Assembly (NCBI RefSeq): GCF_000463115.2
Contig: NZ_AWFX01000024.1
Coordinates: 1-64,000, forward strand
Source: Franconibacter helveticus LMG 23732
GTDB lineage: Bacteria; Pseudomonadota; Gammaproteobacteria; Enterobacterales; Enterobacteriaceae
Reading direction: 5' to 3'
Length of the DNA stretch: 64,000 nucleotides
Part shown: in pieces, positions 1 through 9,469 of the stretch
Position numbering within the stretch: position 1 is the stretch's first letter
How the letters are laid out: each line of letters opens with the position of its first letter
Notes under the pieces: generated by a model
What the model saw: the letters and a program-made list of their open reading frames with translations, nothing else
Told to the model about the DNA's origin: nothing
The model's database searches: none
Translations under genes and position numbers: made by a program

Positions 1-73
1 GATAGAAACAGAAGCCACCGGAGCACCTCAAAAACACCATCATACACTAAATCAGTAAGTTGGCAGCATCACC
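1..73 (-). mobile_element. IS1 left end (partial element)
   Basis: Read on the minus strand from position 73, the sequence begins GGTGATGCTGCCAACTTACT and continues with the known left terminal region of IS1 (recalled, not searched). The element runs off the left edge, so only its IRL end is visible; insA/insB would be read leftward out of the window. The 9 bases after it (74-82, ccctgtcag) are the expected target duplication. The insertion interrupts a ParA-like gene. Confidence 0.9.
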
Positions 74-345
74 CCCTGTCAGTGGAAACGGGCGTTTATC
101 GCCGCCACGACGTGGCGCTGAAAGCCGCAGGTAATAATCAGTGCCTGATTATTGATACCCGCCCGTTTGTCGATATTTCAGCCCTGGATATCGCGCGTCG
201 GTCGGATCTGGTGGTGATCGCCACCGGCGCCTCGCTCGACGATCTGGAACCTTCGCTTCTGCCCGGCCATAAGCGGGTGCATAAGGGTATCTCGCACAGC
301 CGTCTTTTCTATGTGGTGAGCTATCCATTGCGCCGATATCGGGAA
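74..345 (+). pseudogene. ParA-like ATPase remnant
   Basis: The + strand frame through here encodes about 90 residues resembling the middle of plasmid or integrative-element ParA ATPases: a Walker B-like segment (CLIIDTRPF), then SDLVVIATGASLDDLEP, then an HKRVHKGISHSRLF segment matching the helix that follows in the family. The 5' end is cut by IS1 at 73. The frame stays open to 573, but beyond about 340 it is antisense to the integrase remnant, so the true homology stops near there. A GTG at 82 opens the frame but is not a natural start. It is probably a non-functional leftover of an excised or degraded island. Confidence 0.55.
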
Positions 346-737
346 AACATAGCGCTTCAGGCAGGTCAGGATTTTATCGACGTGGCCTTCCGACCAAAGT
401 TTCAGGCAACTGGTGTGCCACTCAGTGGCGATAAATTTAAATGTGCGGGATTCGTTAACAGCGGCGTTATCCATCTTGCGGATCTGCGAAGGGCAGGGCA
501 GATACCGGACGCCAGCAGCTTACGCGCGGCATCGCGCTTCTTGCGGGCTTCCGCCAGCATGACCAGCGGATAAGCGCTAAAAGCCAGGCGGTTTTCTTTG
601 CCGCCGAAGCAATAGCGAAAATACCATAACTTAGTACCGCTACGGGATACCGTCAGGTACAGACCTTGCGCGTCGGTGAGTTTGTAAGATTTAGCGAGGG
701 GCTTAGCTGCGCGGATTTTACTGTCATTCAGGGCCAT
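335..737 (-). pseudogene. P4-type tyrosine integrase remnant, truncated and frameshifted
   Basis: The start at 737 gives MALNDSKIRAAKPL, followed by YKLTDAQGLYLTV and LWYFRYCFGGKENRLAFSAYP, the typical N-terminal arm-binding domain of P4-family integrases. After LLASGICP (about 495) the frame breaks; homology resumes in another frame as MDNAAVNESRTFKF, FIATEWH and LWSEGHVDKILTCLKRYVFP, then stops near 335 at the ParA remnant. The catalytic domain with the R...HxxR...Y residues is absent, so the gene is dead. Its position beside the tRNA-Phe gene fits an island that used this tRNA as its attachment site. Confidence 0.85.
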
Positions 738-898
738 AATACGGGTCTGCATCGTTCATCGAACTGAACGACCCATACTCTGATGCCAAATTTTCCGGAT
801 ACATAGGGATAAATCAAAAGGTACCAGAAAGATATTTACGCTAACTCACAGAACCACAAACAGACGGGGATTTATAAGGAAGCATAAAAAAGGAAAGG

Positions 899-1242
899 TG
901 GTGCCCGGTCCCGGACAAAAACGCCGGGAGCGTTTTTGCACAGCGCGTTTACGCGCTGGCCCCGAAGGGGTGAGCCACAGGGAGGTGGCGAACAATCGAA
1001 CAAAGTTCGATGAAGAGTCCGGAAAGCCCAAAAGTAAAAACCCGCCTTTTGGGCGGGTTCTTTGAGTAAGTGGTGCCCGGACTCGGACAAAAACGCCGGG
1101 AGCGTTTTTGCACAGCGCGTTTACGCGCTGGCCCCGCAGGGGTGAGCCACAGGGAGGTGGCGAACAATCGAACGGAGTTCGATGGAGAGTCCGGAAAGCC
1201 CAAAAGCAAAAACCCGCCTTTTGGGCGGGTTCTCTGAATAAG
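899..1242 (-). repeat. Two tandem 172-bp repeats built on the tRNA-Phe 3' end
   Basis: TGGTGCCCGG occurs at 899, 1071 and 1243, exactly 172 bp apart. The third is the 3' end of the tRNA gene; the two earlier ones start near-identical 172-bp units (899-1070 and 1071-1242). The unit at 1071 shares 17 bases with the tRNA end, while the one at 899 differs at two positions. Each unit holds several GC-rich hairpins and one copy of the tRNA terminator (stems at 1039-1059 and 1211-1231). This is the layout of the E. coli tyrT distal repeats (rtT), where about 178-bp units each start with the tRNA 3' end. Minus-strand frames cross the repeats, but nothing shows they are translated. Between 738 and 898 I see no gene. 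Confidence 0.85.
1206..1231 (-). terminator. tRNA-Phe terminator (copy repeated at 1034-1059)
   Basis: On the minus strand AACCCGCC / GGCGGGTT form an 8-bp stem followed by a run of T. It lies just downstream of the mature tRNA 3' end. An equivalent stem-loop occurs 172 bp further on in the second repeat unit. Confidence 0.8.
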
Positions 1243-1318
1243 TGGTGCCCGGACTCGGAATCGAACCAAGGACACGGGGATTTTCAATCCCCTGCTCTAC
1301 CGACTGAGCTATCCGGGC
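1243..1318 (-). tRNA. pheV: tRNA-Phe (GAA anticodon)
   Basis: This is a 76-nt gene reading GCCCGGATAGCTCAGTCGGT from 1318, with anticodon loop TTGAAAA, TTCGATTC T-loop region, CCGAGTCCGGGC acceptor strand and encoded CCA. It matches enterobacterial tRNA-Phe. The next gene is yqgA and then speC, as at the E. coli pheV locus, so pheV is the likely name. It is a well-known island insertion site, and integrase debris lies on its 3' side here. Confidence 0.97.
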
Positions 1319-1328
1319 AACGGGGCGC

Positions 1329-1357
1329 ATTAAACCTGAATCGGCTACTTTCGTCAA
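1329..1357 (-). promoter_or_regulatory. Predicted sigma-70 promoter of tRNA-Phe
   Basis: On the minus strand TTGACG (1357-1352), a 17-bp spacer and TTTAAT (1334-1329) precede a GC-rich discriminator (GCGCCCC) just before the tRNA. A GC-rich discriminator is typical of stringently controlled stable-RNA promoters. Confidence 0.7.
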
Positions 1358-1421
1358 ACATTTTCACCCAATTGCGCGCCGTCCGCACATTCCCGCAGCA
1401 GTTTGCTGCGTTTGTGAACGT

Positions 1422-2141
1422 TCAGGCGAAAAAATGCATCCAGAGCGCCGAAAGCGGCATCGAAAGCAGCAGGGCGGGGAGCATATTCACCACCGCGAAC
1501 ATCTTAATGCCGCAAATACGCAGCCCCGTCGCCAGCAGCAGCAGACCGCCGGTGGCGGTAAAATCCGCCATCATCGCGGGCGTGGTGAGAGGCAGGATAA
1601 ACACCGCGCAATACGCAAGCGTAAGCTGAATCAGCAGCATCGGCACGCAGATGGACGCTACCGCAATGCCGAGCGAGGTCGCGAATATCGTGGCGGTGAA
1701 GAAGTCGAGAAACGCCTTGGCGATAAGCACGCTGTTGTCGCCCGTCATCCCCTCACGCATGGCGCCGAAAACCCCGGTGCCGCTGGCGCAAAACAGAATG
1801 ATAATGGCGACAAAGTTTTGCACGTAGTTTTCCTGCGCCGGGTTCGCCTTTTTACCGGGCCGCAGCCGCTGCGCGAGGCTGCTTGCGTTCTTCACCGCCT
1901 TGCTGATGCCGCCTTCCAGGTAACAAAGCTCGCCAATCAGCGCGCCGAGCAGGGTGGAAAGCACCATCACCGGCAGGTTGGCGCACTTCACCACCAGCAA
2001 AATGCCAATGCCCATCGACGCCAGGCCGAAGATAGAAGGCATCGAGGTGCGCAGCCGCTCCGGCAGCCGCTGGCTCAGCGCCGCGCCAATCAACCCGCCC
2101 AGCAGCACGGCGGCGGCGTTAATAAAAGGCCCTGTTACCAT
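1422..2141 (-). CDS. yqgA: YqgA, DUF554 family membrane protein
   Basis: This 239-residue polytopic membrane protein has about seven hydrophobic segments and is conserved along its length with E. coli YqgA (recalled N-terminus MVIGPFINA; here MVTGPFINAAAVLLGG). The ATG at 2141 is chosen because it aligns with that start and has GGGAG six bases upstream; an upstream TTG at 2156 is less likely. The function is not established; the family is annotated as a putative transporter or DUF554 protein. The gene lies divergent from speC and beside tRNA-Phe, as in E. coli. Confidence 0.9.
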   Translation of the reverse strand: MVTGPFINAAAVLLGGLIGAALSQRLPERLRTSMPSIFGLASMGIGILLVVKCANLPVMVLSTLLGALIGELCYLEGGISKAVKNASSLAQRLRPGKKANPAQENYVQNFVAIIILFCASGTGVFGAMREGMTGDNSVLIAKAFLDFFTATIFATSLGIAVASICVPMLLIQLTLAYCAVFILPLTTPAMMADFTATGGLLLLATGLRICGIKMFAVVNMLPALLLSMPLSALWMHFFA

Positions 2142-2673
2142 GGTCGTCTCCCGCAAAACGTGTGAGCTTTAAGCATAAACCGCATGCGCTTTTTCCTCGC
2201 GTTGCGCCCGCCCGAAATCCCTTGTTACGCATTATTATGCGAGAAATTTGCAGTTTTAAGCGCGAAGCTAAAAATAGTTTATTGAAATTTAAAGGATTAA
2301 AACCACAGGGCAAAATCGCGCTGCGTAAAAGGCTTTTCACGGGTTGCCCGTCCCGGCAGAAGGTGCCATTATTGCGCGACTTTTCTTCACCACACGGGGT
2401 GCTTTTATGCTGTTACTCGCCACAGCGCCTGCTCTGCGAAGCCTTTCGCAGCCGCACGCCCGTTGTCTCTTCCGGTCGCTTCCTTCGCTCACCATGCGGT
2501 GAGGTTAACGCACGCTCACTGTAGGACAACAGTAAGACCAGAACCGCTCTGTTTTTACTGATGTCTGGCGGTCGGAGCTGGAACCCAGTCAGACCACGCA
2601 AGACACCTTCGCCGGGCTATTCCCGATGCTGTGCCTGAAGGCGCTCACCCCTTTGTTACGGGTCTTTGTGCTT
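2142..2673. other. yqgA-speC intergenic region, probable structured speC leader
   Basis: These 530 bases carry no convincing gene. There are two clean hairpins in the speC direction: CTGCGAA / TTCGCAG at 2434-2451 and CTCACC / GGTGAG at 2488-2503. The frames open here lack family resemblance. No recognisable ornithine-sensing leader peptide of the SpeFL type was found. Promoters for both flanking genes must lie here, but I cannot place them. Confidence 0.4.
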
Positions 2674-4809
2674 ATGAAATCATTAAAAATCGCCGCCAGC
2701 CATGATCTGGCGACGTCACTTTCCACGCACCGCGAAGTGGTGACGCTGGATAACACCGACTTTACCGACGTGGCGTCGGTGGTGCTCACCGTTGCCGACA
2801 CGCGCAGCGGCATTCTGGCCCTGCTCAAACGCACCGGCTTTAACCTGCCGGTATTTGTGCTGACGGAAGAGGGAACGGTAAATGCTGACGTCACCGGCGT
2901 TATCACCGGCAACGCGCAGGGCTTTCTGGAGCTGGAAGCGGCAGCGGTCGCCTATGAAGAAAACCTGCTGCCGCCGTTCTTCGACACGCTCTACCAGTAC
3001 GTAGAGATGAAAAACAGCACCTTCGCCTGCCCGGGCCACCAGCACGGCGAGTTTTTCAAAAAGCACCCGGCGGGGCGGCAGTTTTATGATTTCTTCGGCG
3101 AGAACCTCTTTCGCGCCGATATGTGCAATGCGGATGTGAAGCTTGGCGACCTGCTCATTCACGAAGGATCGGCGAAGCATGCGCAGAAGTTCGCGGCGAA
3201 GGTTTTTAACGCCGATAAAACCTATTTCGTGCTGAACGGCACGTCGGCTGCCAACAAGGTAGTGACCAATGCGCTGCTGACGCGCGGCGACCTGGTGCTT
3301 TTCGACCGCAACAACCATAAGTCGAACCACCACGGCGCGTTGATCCAGGCGGGCGCCACGCCGGTTTATCTCGAGGCGGCGCGCAACCCGTTCGGCTTTA
3401 TCGGCGGCATCGACGCCCACTGTTTTGATGAAGATTACCTGCGCGATCGGATCCGCGAAGTCGCGCCCGATCGCGCCGATCGCCCTCGTCCGTTCCGCCT
3501 GGCGGTGATCCAGCTCGGCACCTACGACGGCACTGTCTACAACGCCCGCCAGGTGGTGGATAAGCTGGGGCCGCTGTGCGACTACATCCTGTTTGATTCC
3601 GCATGGGTCGGCTACGAGCAGTTTATCCCGATGATGGCCGACTGCTCGCCGCTGCTGCTCACGCTCAACGAGAACGACCCGGGAATTTTCGTTACCCAGT
3701 CGGTGCACAAGCAGCAGGCGGGCTTCTCGCAGACATCGCAAATCCACAAAAAAGACAACCACCTGCGCGGCCAGGCGCGTTTCTGCCCGCACAAGCGGCT
3801 GAACAACGCCTTTATGCTGCACGCCTCCACCAGCCCGTTTTATCCGCTGTTCGCCGCGCTCGACGTGAACGCCAAAATTCACGAAGGGGAGAGCGGCCGC
3901 AGGCTGTGGGCGGAATGTGTGGAGAAGGGCATTGAGGCGCGCAAAGCAATCATCGCCAACTGCAAGATGATCAAACCCTTCGTGCCGGAAACGGTGGCGG
4001 GGCGCCCCTGGCAGGATCACCCCACTGAACTGATGGCCCGCGAGCGCCGCTTCTTCACCTTTGAGCCAAATGCCTCGTGGCACGGTTTTCACGGCTATGC
4101 GCGCGAGCAGTATATGGTCGACCCGTGCAAGCTGCTGCTGACCACGCCGGGCATCGATGCTGCGACAGGCGAATACAGCGAGTTCGGCGTACCGGCGGCT
4201 ATTCTTGCGAATTACCTGCGCGAAAACGGCATTGTGCCGGAGAAGGCGGATCTTAACTCGATACTGTTTCTGCTGACGCCTGCCGAAAGCACGGAAAAGA
4301 TGGCGCACCTGGTGGCGATGCTCGCGCAGTTCGAGCGCCACATTGAAGACGACACGCCGCTTGCCGACGTGCTGCCGACCATCTGGCAGAAATACCCGGT
4401 GCGCTATAAAGGCTACACCCTGCGCCAGCTTTGTCAGGAGATGCACAATCTCTACGTCAGTTTTAACGTTAAAGATCTGCAAAAAGCGATGTTCCGCCGC
4501 GAAAGCCTGCCGCCAGTGGCGGTGAACCCGCAGGATGCGAACATGGCGTTTATTCGCGGCGAGGTGGAGCTGGTGCGCCTCGCCGATGCCGAAGGGCGCG
4601 TGGCGGCGGAAGGCGCATTGCCGTATCCGCCGGGCGTGCTCTGCGTGGTGCCGGGCGAAGTGTGGGGCGGCGCGGCGCTGCGCTATTTCCTGGCGCTGGA
4701 AGAGGGAGTAAACCTGCTGCCGGGCTTTTCGCCGGAATTACAGGGGGTCTACAGCGAAACCGACGCCGACGGCATTAAGCGGTTATATGGCTATATGCTG
4801 CGCGGGTAA
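2674..4809 (+). CDS. speC: Ornithine decarboxylase, constitutive (SpeC)
   Basis: PLP-dependent decarboxylation of L-ornithine to putrescine, in the cytoplasm, is the first step of polyamine synthesis. The protein is 711 residues, the same as E. coli SpeC, with a receiver-like wing domain, then a fold-type I aminotransferase core. The PLP lysine lies in TQSVHKQQAG (K346). FACPGHQHG, HEGSAK and NHKSNHHGAL are typical of the bacterial ornithine/lysine/arginine decarboxylase group. The ATG at 2674 (MKSLKIAAS) matches the E. coli start; an in-frame ATG at 2626 would add 16 unrelated residues. There is no strong ribosome binding site. The neighbour yqgA supports SpeC rather than the inducible SpeF. 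Confidence 0.96.
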   Translation: MKSLKIAASHDLATSLSTHREVVTLDNTDFTDVASVVLTVADTRSGILALLKRTGFNLPVFVLTEEGTVNADVTGVITGNAQGFLELEAAAVAYEENLLPPFFDTLYQYVEMKNSTFACPGHQHGEFFKKHPAGRQFYDFFGENLFRADMCNADVKLGDLLIHEGSAKHAQKFAAKVFNADKTYFVLNGTSAANKVVTNALLTRGDLVLFDRNNHKSNHHGALIQAGATPVYLEAARNPFGFIGGIDAHCFDEDYLRDRIREVAPDRADRPRPFRLAVIQLGTYDGTVYNARQVVDKLGPLCDYILFDSAWVGYEQFIPMMADCSPLLLTLNENDPGIFVTQSVHKQQAGFSQTSQIHKKDNHLRGQARFCPHKRLNNAFMLHASTSPFYPLFAALDVNAKIHEGESGRRLWAECVEKGIEARKAIIANCKMIKPFVPETVAGRPWQDHPTELMARERRFFTFEPNASWHGFHGYAREQYMVDPCKLLLTTPGIDAATGEYSEFGVPAAILANYLRENGIVPEKADLNSILFLLTPAESTEKMAHLVAMLAQFERHIEDDTPLADVLPTIWQKYPVRYKGYTLRQLCQEMHNLYVSFNVKDLQKAMFRRESLPPVAVNPQDANMAFIRGEVELVRLADAEGRVAAEGALPYPPGVLCVVPGEVWGGAALRYFLALEEGVNLLPGFSPELQGVYSETDADGIKRLYGYMLRG

Positions 4810-4819
4810 GGAAAACGGG

Positions 4820-4852
4820 GTGCCAGGGCGCCGCTATTAAAGCCCCTGGCAC
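4820..4852 (+). terminator. Stem-loop after speC
   Basis: GTGCCAGGG and CCCTGGCAC form a 9-bp perfect stem 10 bases after the speC stop codon. There is no T run, so it may be an mRNA-stabilising hairpin rather than an intrinsic terminator. Confidence 0.45.
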
Positions 4853-4984
4853 GGTCGCGTGAAGTGAGGAACAGAAACGCAACGCGCTGGCAGACATAAC
4901 CTTTTGCCACCCGCACATCGTTAGCCAGAAGCGTAGCGCTGTGACGAGTGGAGTGGGTTTATCCGGCAAACTATGCCAACGCCA

Positions 4985-6076
4985 TCACCCTTTGCCGCGG
5001 CGGTAAGTTTTCTGCGCGGTATCCACTTTATACAGATAACGACGAGACTCGGCAGACGGGTGACGGGTCGTCAGCGTCTGGTAAACCTCGCCCGGATCCA
5101 TATTGTTGATGATGGCCGCGGCTTCAATCTTGTCGCTTGCAAAGGTGCGCAGCACGCTGCCCGCGCCGCCGTTGTAGGCGGTGATCACCGCATAGCGGCG
5201 CGACGTCGGGTTGCTGATGTCGGAAAGGTAAACGTTGTTCAGCATCGCCAGGTACGCGGTGCCGGTATCAATGTTGCTTTCCGGATCGAACAGATAGTTG
5301 CGGCTCGGCATGCCCCAGCGGCCCTGCGAGCGGAACACATCTTTCCCGGCGCTGTGCTGCACTACCTGCATCAACCCCAGCGCATCAGAGCGGCTTACGG
5401 CGTACGGGTTGAAAGAGGACTCGGTCTGCATGATAGCGAGGATCAGCGACTCATCCACGCCATATTTGCGCGCCGCTTTGCGCACCAGGCCGATGTACTT
5501 GTGCGCACGCTTATCGAGGTGGTTCGGCACCAGGTTAATGGTGACGCTGTAGATGATATGCAGGCCGTTGCTGCGGCTTTTCAGGCGATTTTGCAGCAGG
5601 TAATTCGCGAAATCGTTGGCGCGTCCCTGCCAGCGGATCGGCTGACCGGTCTGGTCCACCACCTGGCCATAGAGGAACGGCTGTTTAGAGATCTGAATGT
5701 CGTTAATGTCAGAGTAAAGATCGATAGAGCCAGGATCGTCGCCCATCAGCAGGGTGGTGACGATCGCCTTGCGCAGGCGATCCGCCGGATCGGTGCCGGC
5801 GATAGTCTCGACGGTGATCGTCCCTTCATCGAAGTTAATGTGGCTGCGGGTCTGGTATTGATCCGTGTACTTCACATAATCTTTCGGTCCTGCAATCAGG
5901 ACTTCATTGAATCCCCAGATATTTTCAATGTTATGGGCAAACTGGCCCATCAGAATGTCAAAACCGTTGGTGTCCTTAATCCAGGCCTCGTTATAGGCGT
6001 TTTCAGCTTTCTTATTACTGGAGCAGGAAACTAATAACGGCGCGACCAGAGCAAGCGCGAGTAGTTTTTTATTCAT
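4985..6076 (-). CDS. mltC: Membrane-bound lytic murein transglycosylase C (MltC)
   Basis: An outer-membrane lipoprotein that cleaves the MurNAc-GlcNAc bond of peptidoglycan, forming 1,6-anhydro-MurNAc. It has 363 residues, near the 359 of E. coli. The lipoprotein signal ends in LLVSCSS. An N-terminal domain of about 180 residues is followed by a goose-lysozyme-like SLT domain with the catalytic glutamate in [14 protein letters not shown], then LGLMQVV and [11 protein letters not shown]. The start at 6076 ([10 protein letters not shown]) was chosen over 6103 because it gives a proper signal peptide. It is the third gene of the mutY-yggX-mltC unit (42-nt gap to yggX). Confidence 0.96.
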   Translation of the reverse strand: MNKKLLALALVAPLLVSCSSNKKAENAYNEAWIKDTNGFDILMGQFAHNIENIWGFNEVLIAGPKDYVKYTDQYQTRSHINFDEGTITVETIAGTDPADRLRKAIVTTLLMGDDPGSIDLYSDINDIQISKQPFLYGQVVDQTGQPIRWQGRANDFANYLLQNRLKSRSNGLHIIYSVTINLVPNHLDKRAHKYIGLVRKAARKYGVDESLILAIMQTESSFNPYAVSRSDALGLMQVVQHSAGKDVFRSQGRWGMPSRNYLFDPESNIDTGTAYLAMLNNVYLSDISNPTSRRYAVITAYNGGAGSVLRTFASDKIEAAAIINNMDPGEVYQTLTTRHPSAESRRYLYKVDTAQKTYRRGKG

Positions 6077-6118
6077 TCCTGAAGTGCGTCCTGGCTTTGG
6101 CAAAAGGGCCGAAGGCCC

Positions 6119-7475
<1,357 letters not shown>

Positions 7476-7630
7476 CATTAAAGCGTGAGGTCCGGCGTAA
7501 AAAAGAAGAGGGGGCTGATTGCAGCACAGCGCCTCAGGGCTGTAAACAGGAACTTTCCGGCGCTTGCATCGGCCCACTATCTTTGGATAATGCCCGTTTT
7601 CCGCACACTAACTCAGACAGATGAATCGCC

Positions 7631-8350
7631 ATGAATAACGACGTCATTTCACCGGAATTTGATGAAAACGGCCGCCCGCTGCGCCGTATTCGCAGCTTTG
7701 TCCGCCGCCAGGGGCGCCTGACCAAAGGGCAGCAGCACGCGCTGGACCACTACTGGCCGGTGATGGGCGTTGAATTTAGCGAACAGCCGCTCGATTTCGC
7801 CGCGCTGTTTGGCCGCGAAGCGCCGGTTACGCTGGAGATTGGCTTTGGCATGGGCGCATCGCTTGTAGAGATGGCGAAGAGCAACCCGCAGCAAAATTTT
7901 CTCGGCATTGAGGTTCACTCGCCAGGGGTCGGCGCCTGCTTAAGCTCCGCTCACGAAGAGGGCGTGGAGAACCTGCGCGTGATGTGTCACGACGCGGTGG
8001 AAGTGCTGCACAAAATGATTCCTGACAATTCTCTTTCCATGGTGCAGCTCTTTTTCCCTGACCCATGGCACAAAGCGCGCCATAATAAACGCCGTATCGT
8101 TCAGGCGCCGTTTGCGGAGCTGGTGAAAAGCAAGCTCAAGCCCGGCGGCGTGTTCCACATGGCCACCGACTGGGAACCTTATGCGGAACATATGCTCGAA
8201 GTGATGTCTTCGCTTGAGGGCTACAAAAATCTTTCCGAAAGCAACGACTACGTACCGCGCCCGGCCTCGCGCCCGGTGACCAAGTTTGAACAGCGTGGCC
8301 ATCGTCTCGGTCACGGCGTATGGGACTTAATGTTCGAGAGGGTGAAATAA
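7631..8350 (+). CDS. trmB: tRNA (guanine-N7-)-methyltransferase TrmB
   Basis: Methylates G46 in the variable loop of tRNAs using S-adenosylmethionine. It has 239 residues, the usual length. The SAM-binding motif [10 protein letters not shown] and the family signature [16 protein letters not shown] are present. It is divergent from mutY with about 150 bases between them, and its stop codon overlaps the yggL start (TAATG), so the two are translationally coupled. Confidence 0.97.
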   Translation: MNNDVISPEFDENGRPLRRIRSFVRRQGRLTKGQQHALDHYWPVMGVEFSEQPLDFAALFGREAPVTLEIGFGMGASLVEMAKSNPQQNFLGIEVHSPGVGACLSSAHEEGVENLRVMCHDAVEVLHKMIPDNSLSMVQLFFPDPWHKARHNKRRIVQAPFAELVKSKLKPGGVFHMATDWEPYAEHMLEVMSSLEGYKNLSESNDYVPRPASRPVTKFEQRGHRLGHGVWDLMFERVK

Positions 8351-8676
8351 TGGCAAAACACCGCAGCCGCCGCTTGCGTAAAAAGATGCACATCGACGAA
8401 TTCCAGGAGCTGGGATTTTCTGTCGCCTGGCGCTTCCCGCAAGGCACGTCGGAAGAGCAAATCGATAAAATCGTTGATGATTTCATCAACGAGGTGATAG
8501 CGCCAAACGGCCTCGCCTTCGACGGCAGCGGCTATCTCGCCTGGGAAGGGCTGGTGTGCAAAGAGCAGATTGGCAAATGCACTGAAGAAGATCAGGCGCT
8601 GGTTCGTAAATGGCTTGAAGAGAAGCAGCTTGAAGAGATCCGCTTAAGCGATCTTTTCGACGTGTGGTGGGATTAA
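8350..8676 (+). CDS. yggL: YggL, 50S ribosome-associated protein (DUF469)
   Basis: A 108-residue protein starting [20 protein letters not shown], matching the YggL family, which binds the 50S subunit and has been linked to ribosome function. The start at 8350 overlaps the trmB stop by one base; an in-frame ATG at 8320 lies inside trmB and is rejected. The strongly basic N-terminus and acidic C-terminus are typical of the family. Confidence 0.94.
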   Translation: MAKHRSRRLRKKMHIDEFQELGFSVAWRFPQGTSEEQIDKIVDDFINEVIAPNGLAFDGSGYLAWEGLVCKEQIGKCTEEDQALVRKWLEEKQLEEIRLSDLFDVWWD

Positions 8677-8684
8677 TGCAGTTT

Positions 8685-8713
8685 AACGGGTCGGTATAAC
8701 CGGCCCGTTTTGT
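8685..8713 (+). terminator. Intrinsic terminator or attenuator between yggL and yggN
   Basis: AACGGGTCGG, a 5-base loop and CCGGCCCGTT, followed by TTT. It has a 10-bp stem with one G-T pair. Confidence 0.7.
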
Positions 8714-8728
8714 CTTACAGGAGTCACT

Positions 8729-9445
8729 ATGATGCGTAAAGCCCTGCTGGGGGCGCTGCTGATAACGGCGGCGCAGGCCCATGCGGACTACCAGTGCAGC
8801 GTCACGCCGCGCGACGACGTGGTGCTGAAACCTCAGACCGTGCAGGTGGTGGGGGAAAACGGCGACCTGCTTCTCGGCCCGGACGGCAGCGTGACCTTTA
8901 ACGGCAAAGCGCAAAGCCTGAACGCCGCCCAGCGCCAGCAGGCGCTCGACTACCAGAAACAGCTGCGCGCCACGCTGCCGTGGATTGATGACGGCGCGCG
9001 GTCGCGGGTGGAAAAAGGGCGCGTGGCGCTGGATAAAATCATCACCGAACAGGTGGGCGAAAGCAGCAACATGCGTAACCGCCTGACGCAGCTTGATAAA
9101 CAGCTAAAAACGCAAATGAACCGCATCATCGAGCATCGCGCCGACGGTCTGACGTTCCATTATAAAGCGATTGATCAGGTGCGGGCCGACGGCCAGCAAC
9201 TGGTGAACCAGGCGATGGGCGGCATTTTGCAGGACAGCATCAACGAGATGGGCGCTAAAGCGGTCATCAAAGGCGGCGGCAACCCGTTGCAGGGCGTACT
9301 GGGAAGCCTCGGCGGCCTGCAAACCGCTATTCAGAACGAATGGAAAAACCAGGAAGCGGATTTCCAGCAGTTCGGCCGCGACGTCTGCAACCGCACCATT
9401 CAGCTTGAAGAGCAGCGCCAGGCGCTGGTCGGCAGCCTGAAGTAA
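8729..9445 (+). CDS. yggN: YggN, DUF2884 family periplasmic protein
   Basis: A 238-residue protein with a cleavable signal peptide (MMRKALLGALLITAAQAHA) and the DUF2884 body of E. coli YggN: ADYQCSVTPRDDV, a glycine-rich stretch near residue 180 and a C-terminal QFGRDVCNRTIQLEEQR. The function is unknown. CAGGAG lies 8 bases upstream; the second ATG (8732) is an equally good start. It follows yggL as in E. coli. The next gene is no longer core but the distal gene of the gallate operon, reading toward it. Confidence 0.92.
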   Translation: MMRKALLGALLITAAQAHADYQCSVTPRDDVVLKPQTVQVVGENGDLLLGPDGSVTFNGKAQSLNAAQRQQALDYQKQLRATLPWIDDGARSRVEKGRVALDKIITEQVGESSNMRNRLTQLDKQLKTQMNRIIEHRADGLTFHYKAIDQVRADGQQLVNQAMGGILQDSINEMGAKAVIKGGGNPLQGVLGSLGGLQTAIQNEWKNQEADFQQFGRDVCNRTIQLEEQRQALVGSLK

Positions 9446-9449
9446 AAAA

Positions 9450-9466
9450 GGGGGCGCTTCGCCCCC
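9450..9466. terminator. Bidirectional terminator yggN / gallate operon
   Basis: GGGGGCG CTT CGCCCCC, preceded by AAAAAA, between two convergent genes. The A-run gives a T-run for the minus-strand operon. Confidence 0.75.
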
Positions 9467-9469
9467 GCG

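Noticed and set aside
402-752. Intact 116-residue integrase-like protein
   Set aside because: Only the first 85 or so residues match; the rest is out-of-frame translation after a frameshift, so it is annotated as a pseudogene.
949-1287. Minus-strand frame of 112 codons across the 172-bp repeats
   Set aside because: It reads through a tRNA gene and terminators and has repeat-derived basic, proline-rich sequence. E. coli tyrT has a comparable tpr frame, but nothing here supports translation.
2716-4482. 588-codon open frame antisense to speC
   Set aside because: It is a shadow of a highly conserved GC-rich gene; its composition is Arg/His/Gln-rich with no domain.
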